A stretch of 64,000 nt of DNA from Vicinamibacterales bacterium (GTDB lineage: Bacteria; Acidobacteriota; Vicinamibacteria; Vicinamibacterales; JAKQTR01): the NCBI GenBank assembly GCA_025456345.1, contig JALOKU010000007.1, forward strand, positions 47,338-111,337, given 5' to 3'. Below the pieces are notes generated by a model. That model searched no databases. It saw nothing but the letters and a program-made list of their open reading frames with translations, and had not been told where the DNA came from. The position numbers were made by a program, and so were the translations under genes. Position 1 is the stretch's first letter; each line of letters starts with the position of its first letter. Below, one piece after another: positions 53,815 through 61,290 of the stretch.

Positions 53815-53860
53815 TTTGGTTTGCCGTGGCTGAAATTGACTCAGGAATAGAGACTTGCAG

Positions 53861-54292
53861 ATGCTGACCCATCCGGCGAACCTGAAGACCCTCGAGCGTC
53901 AGTGGCACGTGATCGATGCCAATGGCCTGGTGCTCGGGCGCGTGGCCACCAAGGCCGCCCGCCTCCTCATGGGCAAGCACCGCCCGACCTACACGACGTT
54001 CCTCGACACGGGCGACCACGTCGTCATCGTCAATGCGGGCCGCGTGAAGCTGACCGGGCGCAAGGAAGAACAGAAGATCTACCGGCGGCACAGCGGCTAC
54101 GAGGGCGGCCTGCGGGAAGAGCGCGCGAAGGACGTGCGGGCGCGCCGGCCCATCCGTCTCGTCGAAGAAGCGGTGCGCGGCATGCTGCCCAAGACCACGC
54201 TGGGCGATGCGATGTACCGGAAGCTGAAGGTGTATGCGGGATCGGATCATCCGCATGCGGCCCAGAAACCCACCAAGCTCGAGGTAGCGTAA
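53861..54292 (+). CDS. rplM: Ribosomal protein L13 (uL13)
   Basis: A 143-residue large-subunit protein. [29 protein letters not shown] (about residues 11-40) and [37 protein letters not shown] match the family. ATG at 53861 is used; a TTG two codons earlier (53855) is eight bases from AGGAA and may be the true start. rpsI begins one base after its stop, the usual L13-S9 pair. Confidence 0.95.
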   Translation: MLTHPANLKTLERQWHVIDANGLVLGRVATKAARLLMGKHRPTYTTFLDTGDHVVIVNAGRVKLTGRKEEQKIYRRHSGYEGGLREERAKDVRARRPIRLVEEAVRGMLPKTTLGDAMYRKLKVYAGSDHPHAAQKPTKLEVA

Positions 54293-54293
54293 C

Positions 54294-54686
54294 GTGTCAT
54301 CGATTCAGTATTACGGGACCGGGCGCCGCAAGACCTCCACGGCCCGGGTGTTCCTGAGGCCCGGCTCGGGCGTCATCACGGTGAACCGCCGCGAATTCGC
54401 GGACTTCTTCCCCACCGCGGTGCTGCGGACCGAGATCAAGCAGCCGCTGCAGCTGACCGAGACCGCCGACAAGTTCGACGTGCTCGCGACGGTGGCGGGC
54501 GGCGGGATCGCCGGCCAGGCCGGCGCGGTGCGCCTGGGCATCTCGCGCGCGCTGTGCGAATACAACCTCGAGCTGCGCCCGGCGTTGAAGAAGGAAGGCC
54601 TGCTCACGCGCGACGCGCGGGCGAAGGAACGGAAGAAGTACGGGCTGGCCGGCGCGCGCAAGCGCTTCCAGTTCAGCAAGCGGTAA
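54294..54686 (+). CDS. rpsI: Ribosomal protein S9 (uS9)
   Basis: A 130-residue small-subunit protein starting at [24 protein letters not shown] at the N-terminus and the highly basic C-terminus [16 protein letters not shown] that reaches the P-site tRNA. Normal length. Adjacent to rplM. Confidence 0.96.
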   Translation: MSSIQYYGTGRRKTSTARVFLRPGSGVITVNRREFADFFPTAVLRTEIKQPLQLTETADKFDVLATVAGGGIAGQAGAVRLGISRALCEYNLELRPALKKEGLLTRDARAKERKKYGLAGARKRFQFSKR

Positions 54687-54716
54687 TTTCCCCGGCGTCA
54701 GTCACAGGGAGGACCA

Positions 54717-55497
54717 TTGAGCGGGATCGCCATCAAGGAACTGCTGGAAGCCGGGGTGCACTTCGGCCATCAGACCAAGCGCTGGAACCCCGCCGTACAT
54801 CTTCGGGCAGCGCAACGGCATCTACATCATTGACCTGGGCAAGACGTCCAGGCTGTTCGGCGATGCCGAAGCGTTCGTCCACCAGCTGGCGGCCGACGGC
54901 GGCACGGTGCTCTTCGTGGGCACGAAGCGCCAGGCCCAGGACGCGGTGGCCGAGGAAGCCCTGCGCTGCGGGATGCACTTCGTGAACCAGCGCTGGCTGG
55001 GCGGGCTCCTCACGAACTTCACGACGATCCAGCGCAGCCTGACGCGGCTGCGCGAGCTCGAGGCGATGCAGACCGACGGCCGGTACGAGACGCTGTCGAA
55101 GAAGGAAGTCGCCGGCATCGAGAAGGAGAAGCGGAAGATCTCGAAGAACCTCGACGGCATCCGCCAGATGGGCAAGCTGCCCGACGCGGTGTTCGTGGTC
55201 GACACGCGGAAGGAACAGATCGCGGTCGACGAGGCCCGCAAGCTCAAGATCCCGGTGATTGGCGTGGTCGACACGAACTGCGATCCGGAGCAGGTCGACT
55301 ACGTGATCCCGGGCAACGACGACGCGCTGCGGTCGATCCGGCTCTTCACGTCGCGCATCGCGGACGCGATTGTCGCCGGCCGGTCGATGCGCGAGTCGGC
55401 CCGGGCCGAGGCCGCCGACGAGCAGGCCGCGCGCCGGCCCGCGCCGCGGCCCCGCGCTGACGTGCCGCCTCCGGCCGCCCCGCCCGCGTCGGCCTGA
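54717..55497 (+). pseudogene. rpsB: Ribosomal protein S2 (uS2), frameshifted
   Basis: Two frames together encode S2. TTG at 54717, with GGGAGG four bases upstream, opens a frame reading [22 protein letters not shown], then stops at 54833. The next frame continues from 54793 with [18 protein letters not shown] through to 55497, ending with an Ala/Pro tail. Between NP and PYIF the family has three residues (about KMR/K), i.e. nine bases; only one base (G at 54792) is there, so eight bases appear to be missing. S2 is essential and the rest is intact, so a consensus error in the assembly is the likeliest cause. rpsB-tsf order is standard. Confidence 0.88.
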
Positions 55498-55599
55498 CGG
55501 TTGCGCCCGGCACGCGCCGGGCTCGAGCGAGTGGAATTCCGCGCCGGCCGGGCCTGCCCCGCGCCGGCGCGATTTGCGTACAGCGGAGAACGAGCAATC

Positions 55600-56208
55600 A
55601 TGGCGATCACAGCAGAACAGGTGAAGGCCCTCCGGGAGCAGACCGGCGCGGGCATGATGGAATGCAAGGCCGCCCTCACCGAGAGCGGCGGCAACATGGA
55701 CGAGGCGGTCACGGTGCTGCGCAAGCGCGGCCTGGCCCAGGCCGCCAAGCGCGCCGGCCGGAACACGTCGCAGGGCGTGGTCAGCAGCTACATCCATATG
55801 GGCGGCAAGATCGGCGTGCTGGTGGAAGTGAACTGCGAGTCCGACTTCGTGGCCCGCACCGAGGGCTTCCAGCAGCTCGTGAAGGAAATTGCGATGCACG
55901 TGGCGGCGGCCGACCCGAAGTACGTCCGCCGCGACGAGGTGCCCGCCGCGGTCATCGAGCAGGAGAAGGCCATCTACCGCGCCCAGTTCGAGGGCTCGGG
56001 CAAGCCGCCGCAGGTCATCGAGAAAATCGTCGAGGGCAAGATCGGCAGCTACTACACGCAGGCCGTGCTGCTCGACCAGCCGTCGGTGCGCGACCAGACC
56101 ATCACCGTCGGCGAGATGGTGTCGCAGGCGATCGCCAAGACCGGCGAGAATATCGCGATCGCCCGGTTTGCCCGATTCAAGCTGGGCGAAGGCGTCGATC
56201 AGGCGTAA
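55600..56208 (+). CDS. tsf: Elongation factor Ts
   Basis: A 202-residue nucleotide exchange factor for EF-Tu. MAITAEQVKALREQTGAGMMECKAALTE begins the N-terminal domain with the TGAGMMECKKAL signature; the core domain has VEVNCESDFVARTEGF. It is of the short form that lacks most of the second core repeat. ATG at 55600 has GGAGAA upstream; the frame extends back to 55501 but without a plausible start. Confidence 0.96.
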   Translation: MAITAEQVKALREQTGAGMMECKAALTESGGNMDEAVTVLRKRGLAQAAKRAGRNTSQGVVSSYIHMGGKIGVLVEVNCESDFVARTEGFQQLVKEIAMHVAAADPKYVRRDEVPAAVIEQEKAIYRAQFEGSGKPPQVIEKIVEGKIGSYYTQAVLLDQPSVRDQTITVGEMVSQAIAKTGENIAIARFARFKLGEGVDQA

Positions 56209-56219
56209 CGTCGGTCCTT

Positions 56220-56228
56220 TGCTATAAT
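56220..56228 (+). promoter_or_regulatory. Extended -10 promoter directly ahead of pyrH
   Basis: TGCTATAAT (56220-56228) is a perfect extended -10 box. The predicted start of transcription is at about 56235, only a few bases before the ATG at 56239. No -35 is needed for such promoters. It could let pyrH-frr be expressed apart from the ribosomal genes as a nearly leaderless message. Confidence 0.5.
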
Positions 56229-56238
56229 CCGTCGGCGT

Positions 56239-56964
56239 ATGCCTGAGACGCAGCCTGCCGCCTACCAGCGCGTGCTCGTGAAGCTGTCGGGGGAAGCCCT
56301 GATGGGTTCGCAGAACTTCGGGATTGACCGGGCCGTCGCGGGTCAGATCGCCCGGGAAGTCGCCGAGATCCGGGCGATCGGCGTCGAGCTGGCGATCGTG
56401 ATCGGCGGCGGCAACATCTTCCGCGGCGTCAAAGCCAGCGCCGTGGGGATGGACCGGGCCCAGGCCGACTACATGGGGATGCTGGCCACGGTCATCAACG
56501 CCCTGGCGCTGCAGGACGCCCTCGAGCAGGCAGGCGTCCAGACGCGGGTCGTGTCCGCCATCGAGATGCGGGCCGTGGCGGAGCCCTTCATCCGGCGCCG
56601 GGCGATCCGGCACATCGAGAAGGGCCGCGTCGTGGTGTTCGCCGCCGGCACGGGCAACCCGTATTTCACCACCGACACCGCCGCCGCGCTGCGCGCGATG
56701 GAGATCAAGGCCGAGGTGATCCTGAAGGCGACCAAGGTCGACGGGATCTACACGGCGGACCCGGTGACCGATCCCACCGCCACCAAGTTCGACACCCTGA
56801 GCTACCTCGACGTGCTCGACCGCCGGCTCAAGGTGATGGACGCGACGGCGATCTCGCTCTGCATGGACAACAAGCTCCCGATCGTGGTCTTCAACCTGCG
56901 TGAGCCCGGCAACATGAAGCGGGCCATCCTGGGCGAGCCCATCGGCACCACCGTCCGGGCCTAG
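56239..56964 (+). CDS. pyrH: UMP kinase
   Basis: A 241-residue amino-acid-kinase-fold enzyme phosphorylating UMP to [22 protein letters not shown] (residues 12-30), [10 protein letters not shown] (about 54-63), [14 protein letters not shown] and [15 protein letters not shown] (about 160-174) are all present. Start ATG lies 30 bases after tsf, with no clear ribosome site in between. Confidence 0.97.
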   Translation: MPETQPAAYQRVLVKLSGEALMGSQNFGIDRAVAGQIAREVAEIRAIGVELAIVIGGGNIFRGVKASAVGMDRAQADYMGMLATVINALALQDALEQAGVQTRVVSAIEMRAVAEPFIRRRAIRHIEKGRVVVFAAGTGNPYFTTDTAAALRAMEIKAEVILKATKVDGIYTADPVTDPTATKFDTLSYLDVLDRRLKVMDATAISLCMDNKLPIVVFNLREPGNMKRAILGEPIGTTVRA

Positions 56965-56998
56965 GCGCGAGCCCGGCCAGCACCGCGGAGTAACCAGC

Positions 56999-57571
56999 AT
57001 GGACGTCATCGATCTCAAGTCGCTGTATGCGGACCTCAGGAAGCGGATGGACCAGATCATCGACCACCTGCGCCAGGAACTGGCGGGCGTGCGCACCGGC
57101 CGGGCGACGATCAACATCCTCGATCCGGTGCACGTGGAGGCGTACGGGTCGCGGATGCCGTTGAACCAGGTCGCGACGCTGTCGATCCCGGACCCCATGA
57201 CGATTGTGGCCCAGCCGTTCGATCCGTCGCTGCTCGGCGCGATCGAGAAGGCCGTCCGCGCCTCCGACCTCGGCCTCAACCCGAACAACGACGGCAAGCT
57301 CGTCCGCATCCCGATTCCGACGCTGACCGAGGATCGCCGCAAAGAGCTGTCCCGGCACGTCCACAAGCTCGCCGAAGAGGGGCGCAACAGCGTCCGGCAG
57401 GTTCGCCGCGAGACCAACGACAGGCTGAAGAAGCTCCTCAAGGACAAGCTGGTCTCCGAAGACGACGAGCGGAAGGGCCTCGAGGAGGTTCAGAAGATCA
57501 CCGACGCGCACGTCCAGCACATCGACGACCTGCAGAAGAAGAAGGACGTCGAGCTGCTGGGCACCAAGTAG
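56999..57571 (+). CDS. frr: Ribosome recycling factor
   Basis: A 190-residue factor that splits post-termination ribosomes with EF-G. The three-helix bundle motifs LRTGRA-like (GVRTGRATINILDPVHVEAYGS), LTEDRRKELSRHVHKLAEEGRNSVRQVRRE and the acidic/basic C-terminus are standard. Its TAG stop is the first unit of a six-unit heptamer array. Confidence 0.97.
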   Translation: MDVIDLKSLYADLRKRMDQIIDHLRQELAGVRTGRATINILDPVHVEAYGSRMPLNQVATLSIPDPMTIVAQPFDPSLLGAIEKAVRASDLGLNPNNDGKLVRIPIPTLTEDRRKELSRHVHKLAEEGRNSVRQVRRETNDRLKKLLKDKLVSEDDERKGLEEVQKITDAHVQHIDDLQKKKDVELLGTK

Positions 57572-57610
57572 GGGCTAGGGGCTCGGGGCTAGGGATAAGG
57601 GGACAGGGAA
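57569..57610 (+). repeat. Six-unit heptamer array at the frr stop codon
   Basis: Six consecutive 7-base units occupy 57569-57610: TAGGGGC twice, then TCGGGGC, TAGGGAT, AAGGGGA and CAGGGAA. The first TAG is the frr stop; the last unit supplies AGGGA ahead of the thrC GTG at 57615. No inverted arm at this copy. Confidence 0.88.
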
Positions 57611-57614
57611 TCCC

Positions 57615-58787
57615 GTGTCATACCTCACGCACCTGGAGTGCTCTGTCCCCTGTGGGGCACCTTCTCGCGACCCTCGCGAGTCGCACCACCTCTGCTCGTG
57701 CGGCATGCCGCTTGTGGCGCGCTACGACCTGGCCGCCGCGGCCCGAAGCTGGCAGCGCGAGAGCCTGGCCGGCCGCGAGCCGAACATGTGGCGCTACCGC
57801 GAGCTGATGCCGCTTGTGGGCGGCGAGGAACCGGTGACGCTTGGCGAGGGCTTCACGCCCCTCGTCCACGCCGCGCGGCTCGGCAAGGCCATCGGCCTCA
57901 ACCGCCTGTACATCAAGGACGAGTCGCTCAATCCCACCAACTCGTTCAAGGCACGCGGCCTGTCGGCGGCGGTGACGAGGGCGCGGACCGTGGGCGCGAA
58001 GACCCTGTCGGTGCCGTCAGCCGGGAACGCGGCGAACGCGATGGCGGCGTATGCAGCGCGCGCCGGGCTCGAGGCGAAGGTCTTCATGCCGAAGGATGTG
58101 AAGGTGCCCTTCATCCGCGAGTGCGAGCTCTATGGCGCCGAGGTCACGCTGGTGGACGGCCTCATCACCGATGCCGGCCGGGTGGCGGCCGAACGCGGCG
58201 GCCCGCTCGGATGGTACGACGTCTCCACGCTGAAGGAGCCGTACCGGATCGAAGGCAAGAAAACCATGGGGTATGAGCTGGCCGAGCAGCTCGAATGGCA
58301 GTGGCCCGACTGGATCATCTACCCCACCGGCGGCGGCACGGGCATTGTCGGGATGTGGAAGGCGTTCGAGGAGATCGAGACTCTCGGGTGGGTGCCGCGC
58401 GGGCGCCGGCCGCGCATGGTGAGCGTGCAGGCCGAGCACTGCGCCCCGATCATCCGCGCGTTCGAGCAAGGCGCCGAGCGGGCCGAGATGTGGCAGAACG
58501 CCCGGACCTGCGCCGACGGGCTGCGCGTGCCGAAGGCCATCGGCGACTTCCTGATCCTGCGCGCCATCCGCGAGAGCGGCGGAACGGCCGTGGCCGTCAG
58601 CGACGCGGACATGGTGCGGGACATGAAGGTGATCGGCGCCATGGAAGGCGTGAGCGCCGCGCCCGAGGGCGGCGCCACCCTCTCAGCGCTCCGCAGGTTG
58701 CAGGCGGACGGACTGGTGAAGCAGGACGACACGGCCGTGCTCTTCAACACGGGCGGGGCGCTGAAGTACCTGGACGTGCTCGGCTAG
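57615..58787 (+). CDS. thrC: Threonine synthase
   Basis: A 390-residue PLP enzyme converting O-phosphohomoserine to threonine. An N-terminal region with spaced cysteines (LECSVPCG, HLCSCGMP) resembles the zinc-ribbon-like start of class II plant/archaeal-type ThrC; the PLP lysine is in NPTNSFKARG (about residue 110), and PTGGGTGIVGMW (about 236-247) binds the phosphate. GTG start at 57615 just after the heptamer array. Its TAG stop is again a repeat unit. Confidence 0.93.
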   Translation: MSYLTHLECSVPCGAPSRDPRESHHLCSCGMPLVARYDLAAAARSWQRESLAGREPNMWRYRELMPLVGGEEPVTLGEGFTPLVHAARLGKAIGLNRLYIKDESLNPTNSFKARGLSAAVTRARTVGAKTLSVPSAGNAANAMAAYAARAGLEAKVFMPKDVKVPFIRECELYGAEVTLVDGLITDAGRVAAERGGPLGWYDVSTLKEPYRIEGKKTMGYELAEQLEWQWPDWIIYPTGGGTGIVGMWKAFEEIETLGWVPRGRRPRMVSVQAEHCAPIIRAFEQGAERAEMWQNARTCADGLRVPKAIGDFLILRAIRESGGTAVAVSDADMVRDMKVIGAMEGVSAAPEGGATLSALRRLQADGLVKQDDTAVLFNTGGALKYLDVLG

Positions 58788-58845
58788 GGGCTAGGGCCCA
58801 CGCGGCGACAGCCGCGTCGGACTAGTGCCCAGCGCCTAGTCCCTA
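58785..58845. repeat. Heptamer hairpin between convergent thrC and cyanophycinase-like gene
   Basis: TAGGGGC and TAGGGCC units start at the thrC stop; inverted units start at the opposing stop (58843-58845) and run back. A perfect inner hairpin (58800-58806 with 58811-58817, four-base loop) lies at the centre. Both genes' TAG stops lie in the repeat. It is placed as a two-way terminator. Confidence 0.82.
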
Positions 58846-59754
58846 GCGCCCGGCCTCCCTCTCCCCCGCCCCCGCCCCCGTGCCGAGCTTCTCAATCTTC
58901 CTCGTCTTCATGTTGTAGACGTCGCCCGCGGAGAGCACGAAGTAGGGCTTCTCCCAGGGCTGGTAGAGCCGCGTGCTGTCGTAAATCGCGACCTTCCACT
59001 TCCCCATCACTTCGAAGCGGTCGCCCGTCACGATGATGGCGGTACCTTCGGAAAGGCCGATGCCGAGCAGTTCCGGCATGTTGCGGATGACCGGGATGAG
59101 GTCGTCCCAGCGATTGCGCGTGTTGATGTGCTGGTCGATGGCCGTCCGGCGCAGGAAGTTGAAGCCGCGCTCATGCTCCTTCTCGGGCGTCATCATGATC
59201 TGCGGGCCGGCGATCGCCCCGCGCACCAGGTAGTCGCCCTGGATGGTGGCGCCCGCCGAACTGCCGCCGATCACGCCGCCCCGCGCCAGGACCTGGTGGA
59301 ACTCCTTGAACGTGAGCGTGTTCATGTACGAGTCGACGATGTTCCACTGGCGCCCGCCGTTGAACCAGACCGCGTCGGCCGTGCGCAGGATGGCCGCGAA
59401 CGCCTCGGTGTCGGCCACCGCCGGGTCGTGCGTGTGCAGCATCCGGACGTTCTTGATGCCGCGCTTCAGCCATGGCGCAACGATATCCGCCTCCTTGTAC
59501 TCGCGCACCGTGCCATCCTGGTTCCTGTTGCCGCCGGCCGTCGGGACGATGACGAGCGACGCGTCCGGGCCTCCGGCGAGCTGTATGAATTTCTCGAGAA
59601 TGCCTGTCCCGTCGAGCGCGCCTCCCCCGACGACGACGAGCGTCCCCTTGGGCGGCCCGTACTCGGGCGGGTCGTCCGCGGCCGACCGGGCGGCGACGGT
59701 GGCGAGCAGGATGGCGAGGGCACAGAGCGCGGCGGCGGTTCGTCTGTTCGTCAT
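58843..59754 (-). CDS. Cyanophycinase-like exported peptidase (S51 family)
   Basis: A 303-residue serine peptidase-fold protein with a signal peptide (ALCALAILLATVAARSA). The nucleophile elbow is GGSSAGATIQG (about residue 170); earlier motifs are VVVGGGALDG (about 40-49) and VPTAGGN. The family includes cyanophycinases and dipeptidase E. Export suggests extracellular digestion of cyanophycin or another isoaspartyl polymer; no cyanophycin synthetase is in the window. It stands alone. Confidence 0.87.
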   Translation of the reverse strand: MTNRRTAAALCALAILLATVAARSAADDPPEYGPPKGTLVVVGGGALDGTGILEKFIQLAGGPDASLVIVPTAGGNRNQDGTVREYKEADIVAPWLKRGIKNVRMLHTHDPAVADTEAFAAILRTADAVWFNGGRQWNIVDSYMNTLTFKEFHQVLARGGVIGGSSAGATIQGDYLVRGAIAGPQIMMTPEKEHERGFNFLRRTAIDQHINTRNRWDDLIPVIRNMPELLGIGLSEGTAIIVTGDRFEVMGKWKVAIYDSTRLYQPWEKPYFVLSAGDVYNMKTRKIEKLGTGAGAGEREAGR

Positions 59755-59818
59755 GGGAGTGGCATTGTTGACCGGCTGGCGAGGGACCGCAAGCAGGGCG
59801 TTGGCAGGCTGGACCAGA

Positions 59819-59848
59819 TTGTCGGGGGCTGACGGCGCGTGGTAGGAT
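59819..59848 (+). promoter_or_regulatory. Candidate promoter for tRNA-Ala
   Basis: TTGTCG (59819-59824) and TAGGAT (59843-59848) with an 18-base spacer, eleven bases before the tRNA 5' end. Confidence 0.5.
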
Positions 59849-59859
59849 AGGAAGATATT

Positions 59860-59932
<73 letters not shown>

Positions 59933-59933
59933 C

Positions 59934-59973
59934 ACGCGGAGGTCGGGAGTTCGAGCCTCCTGCCGTCCACCAG
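59934..59973 (+). repeat. Tandem duplicate of the 3' half of tRNA-Ala, with CCA
   Basis: 59934-59970 is an exact copy of 59897-59933 (37 bases, from the last base of the anticodon loop through the 3' end). After it the sequence continues so that the acceptor end reads GTCCACCA, i.e. discriminator plus encoded CCA. It has no 5' half and cannot fold as a tRNA. Confidence 0.9.
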
Positions 59974-59984
59974 CAGTCCGAAGG

Positions 59985-60010
59985 AAAGAGGCGGCCTCGG
60001 CCGCCTCTTT
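59985..60010. terminator. Strong terminator after tRNA-Ala, convergent with the AraC gene
   Basis: AAAGAGGCGGCC (59985-59996) and its perfect complement (59999-60010) form a GC-rich stem with A-tract and T-tract flanks, the classic two-way intrinsic terminator. Confidence 0.85.
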
Positions 60011-60011
60011 C

Positions 60012-61025
60012 TCACGTACGGTCGGCAGCCACCGCACGTCGAAGAGTCTCGGACGGCAACTCGCCGAAGCAGTCCCTGTAGGCTCGCGAAAACTCCCCGA
60101 AGTGCCAGAATCCGCCGTTGAGCGCCTCGACCGAGACCGTCGTCGATCCGGAAGTCGCCGCCAGCAGCGCCTGGCGCACCCGATGCAATCTGACCCGGGT
60201 CAGATAGGCCACCGGGGTCATTCCCATGATGCCCTTGAAGGCATATTCCAACGAGCGTTCGCTCACGCCCGCAGCCGTGCAGAGATCCGTCACGTAGAGA
60301 CGAGCGCCCATGTGTGCCAACGCGCACTCTTCGGCGTCCTTGACGATACGACTCTGAGCCCTGCGCGTGTCGTCTCTGCGTGGCAGTCGAGAGCCCGTCG
60401 TCGCGCTCAGGGCCCCGATCAGCGCTTCCAGGAGCTCGGCCTCGGCGGCGACACGCGTGTCCCTCCGATCGTTGAACAACTCCGGCCGGCGCTCGGCTGT
60501 CGTGACCAGGCGCTTGCCCCAGGTGAAGAAGCGGCGCACTGCGGCAGGATCGCGCTGTAGAATCTCCGCGCCCTTCGGCATGGCGAGATTCGCTTCCCGC
60601 TGCCGGCCCTGGAAGTGCGCCTGCATCTCATCTGGCGTGAACGCCGCGGATACGCTCTCGAATCCGGGGTTTACCACGAATGCCACCTCGGCCCCGGCCT
60701 CGGCCGCCCACATCGAGCCTGGCCGCAGCGGCACGCCGTTCACCGACGAGCCCTTCCGGCGCGGGCCACACGTGCCGTAACCCACGAGACCGGGGCTCAT
60801 CGTCGTGCGGGTGCGGACTCGGACGCTGGTCCGGTGGTAGACGACTGTCCCGCCCTCGAGGCGGACGATGACGCGCCTGGCCCGAAGGCCGGGCGACGCC
60901 AGTTTCACCAGGTCCTGGTCGGCAATCTCGAGGGCCTCCCCGGACGTCGCCGGCTCGGTGAGATCGGCGACCGTCACGGCGGGCGGCGGGCCGGGTTGCG
61001 GTGGTGGTCCGTGTCGGGTGCGCAT
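60012..61025 (-). CDS. AraC-family transcriptional regulator
   Basis: A 337-residue regulator. The N-terminal 200 residues are a cupin-like sensing domain resembling the AraC-binding-like_2/EutR group (LVGYGTCGP, VNGVPLRPGSMW); the C-terminal AraC domain (about 235-337) has both helix-turn-helices, with VTDLCTAAGVSERSLEYAFKGIMGMTPVAYLTRVRLHRVRQ and FWHFGEFSRAYRDCFGELPSETLR. ATG at 61025 is chosen over a TTG at 61064. It is divergent from a sulfatase/porin pair, which it probably controls; the 265-base gap would hold its sites, though I see no clear repeat. Confidence 0.9.
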   Translation of the reverse strand: MRTRHGPPPQPGPPPAVTVADLTEPATSGEALEIADQDLVKLASPGLRARRVIVRLEGGTVVYHRTSVRVRTRTTMSPGLVGYGTCGPRRKGSSVNGVPLRPGSMWAAEAGAEVAFVVNPGFESVSAAFTPDEMQAHFQGRQREANLAMPKGAEILQRDPAAVRRFFTWGKRLVTTAERRPELFNDRRDTRVAAEAELLEALIGALSATTGSRLPRRDDTRRAQSRIVKDAEECALAHMGARLYVTDLCTAAGVSERSLEYAFKGIMGMTPVAYLTRVRLHRVRQALLAATSGSTTVSVEALNGGFWHFGEFSRAYRDCFGELPSETLRRAVAADRT

Positions 61026-61290
61026 CGTCTGACCTTGCGGAATTCCGATAGACGGCCCCGTCAACAGGAGGCCATACTCTCACCGGTGACGGTGCAGCCT
61101 GTCGCCCTGCCAACGCTCGAATTGTAATGACGCCTCGATCGGATTCTAGCAGTAATCTTGATGCGCGGGACATGCCCGGCCCGGAGAGTTTCCGGGAAAC
61201 TCCGTCGCCCTCCGAGCCGGGTGAGCCTGCCTGCCGATCTTCGGCGATTGTGGTCGGCGCGTCGTGTCGCGCCAGCATAAAGGACGACAT

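Larger units (their letters stand above)
53425..53860. other. Divergent intergenic region between pilM and rplM
   Basis: 436 bases without a credible gene. It holds a sigma-54 promoter facing pilM (53479-53493, minus) and a sigma-70 promoter facing rplM (53786-53814, plus). The open frame at 53488-53850 has no ribosome site, unusual composition and crosses both promoters, so I do not call it. I looked for a c-di-GMP (GEMM) riboswitch and saw none. Confidence 0.6.

Noticed and set aside
53488..53850. 120-residue open frame between pilM and rplM
   Set aside because: No ribosome site, crosses the sigma-54 box and the rplM promoter, no recognisable sequence.
53425..53860. Possible GEMM (c-di-GMP) riboswitch before the pil operon
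   Set aside because: I found no conserved GEMM core on either strand; the sigma-54 promoter lies close to pilM and leaves a leader of only about 40 bases.
54717..55497. Programmed ribosomal frameshift in rpsB
   Set aside because: No slippery site or downstream structure is obvious, and three conserved residues would still be missing; deletion or assembly error explains it better.
59934..59973. A second tRNA gene
   Set aside because: Only the 3' half is present; no D arm or 5' acceptor strand.
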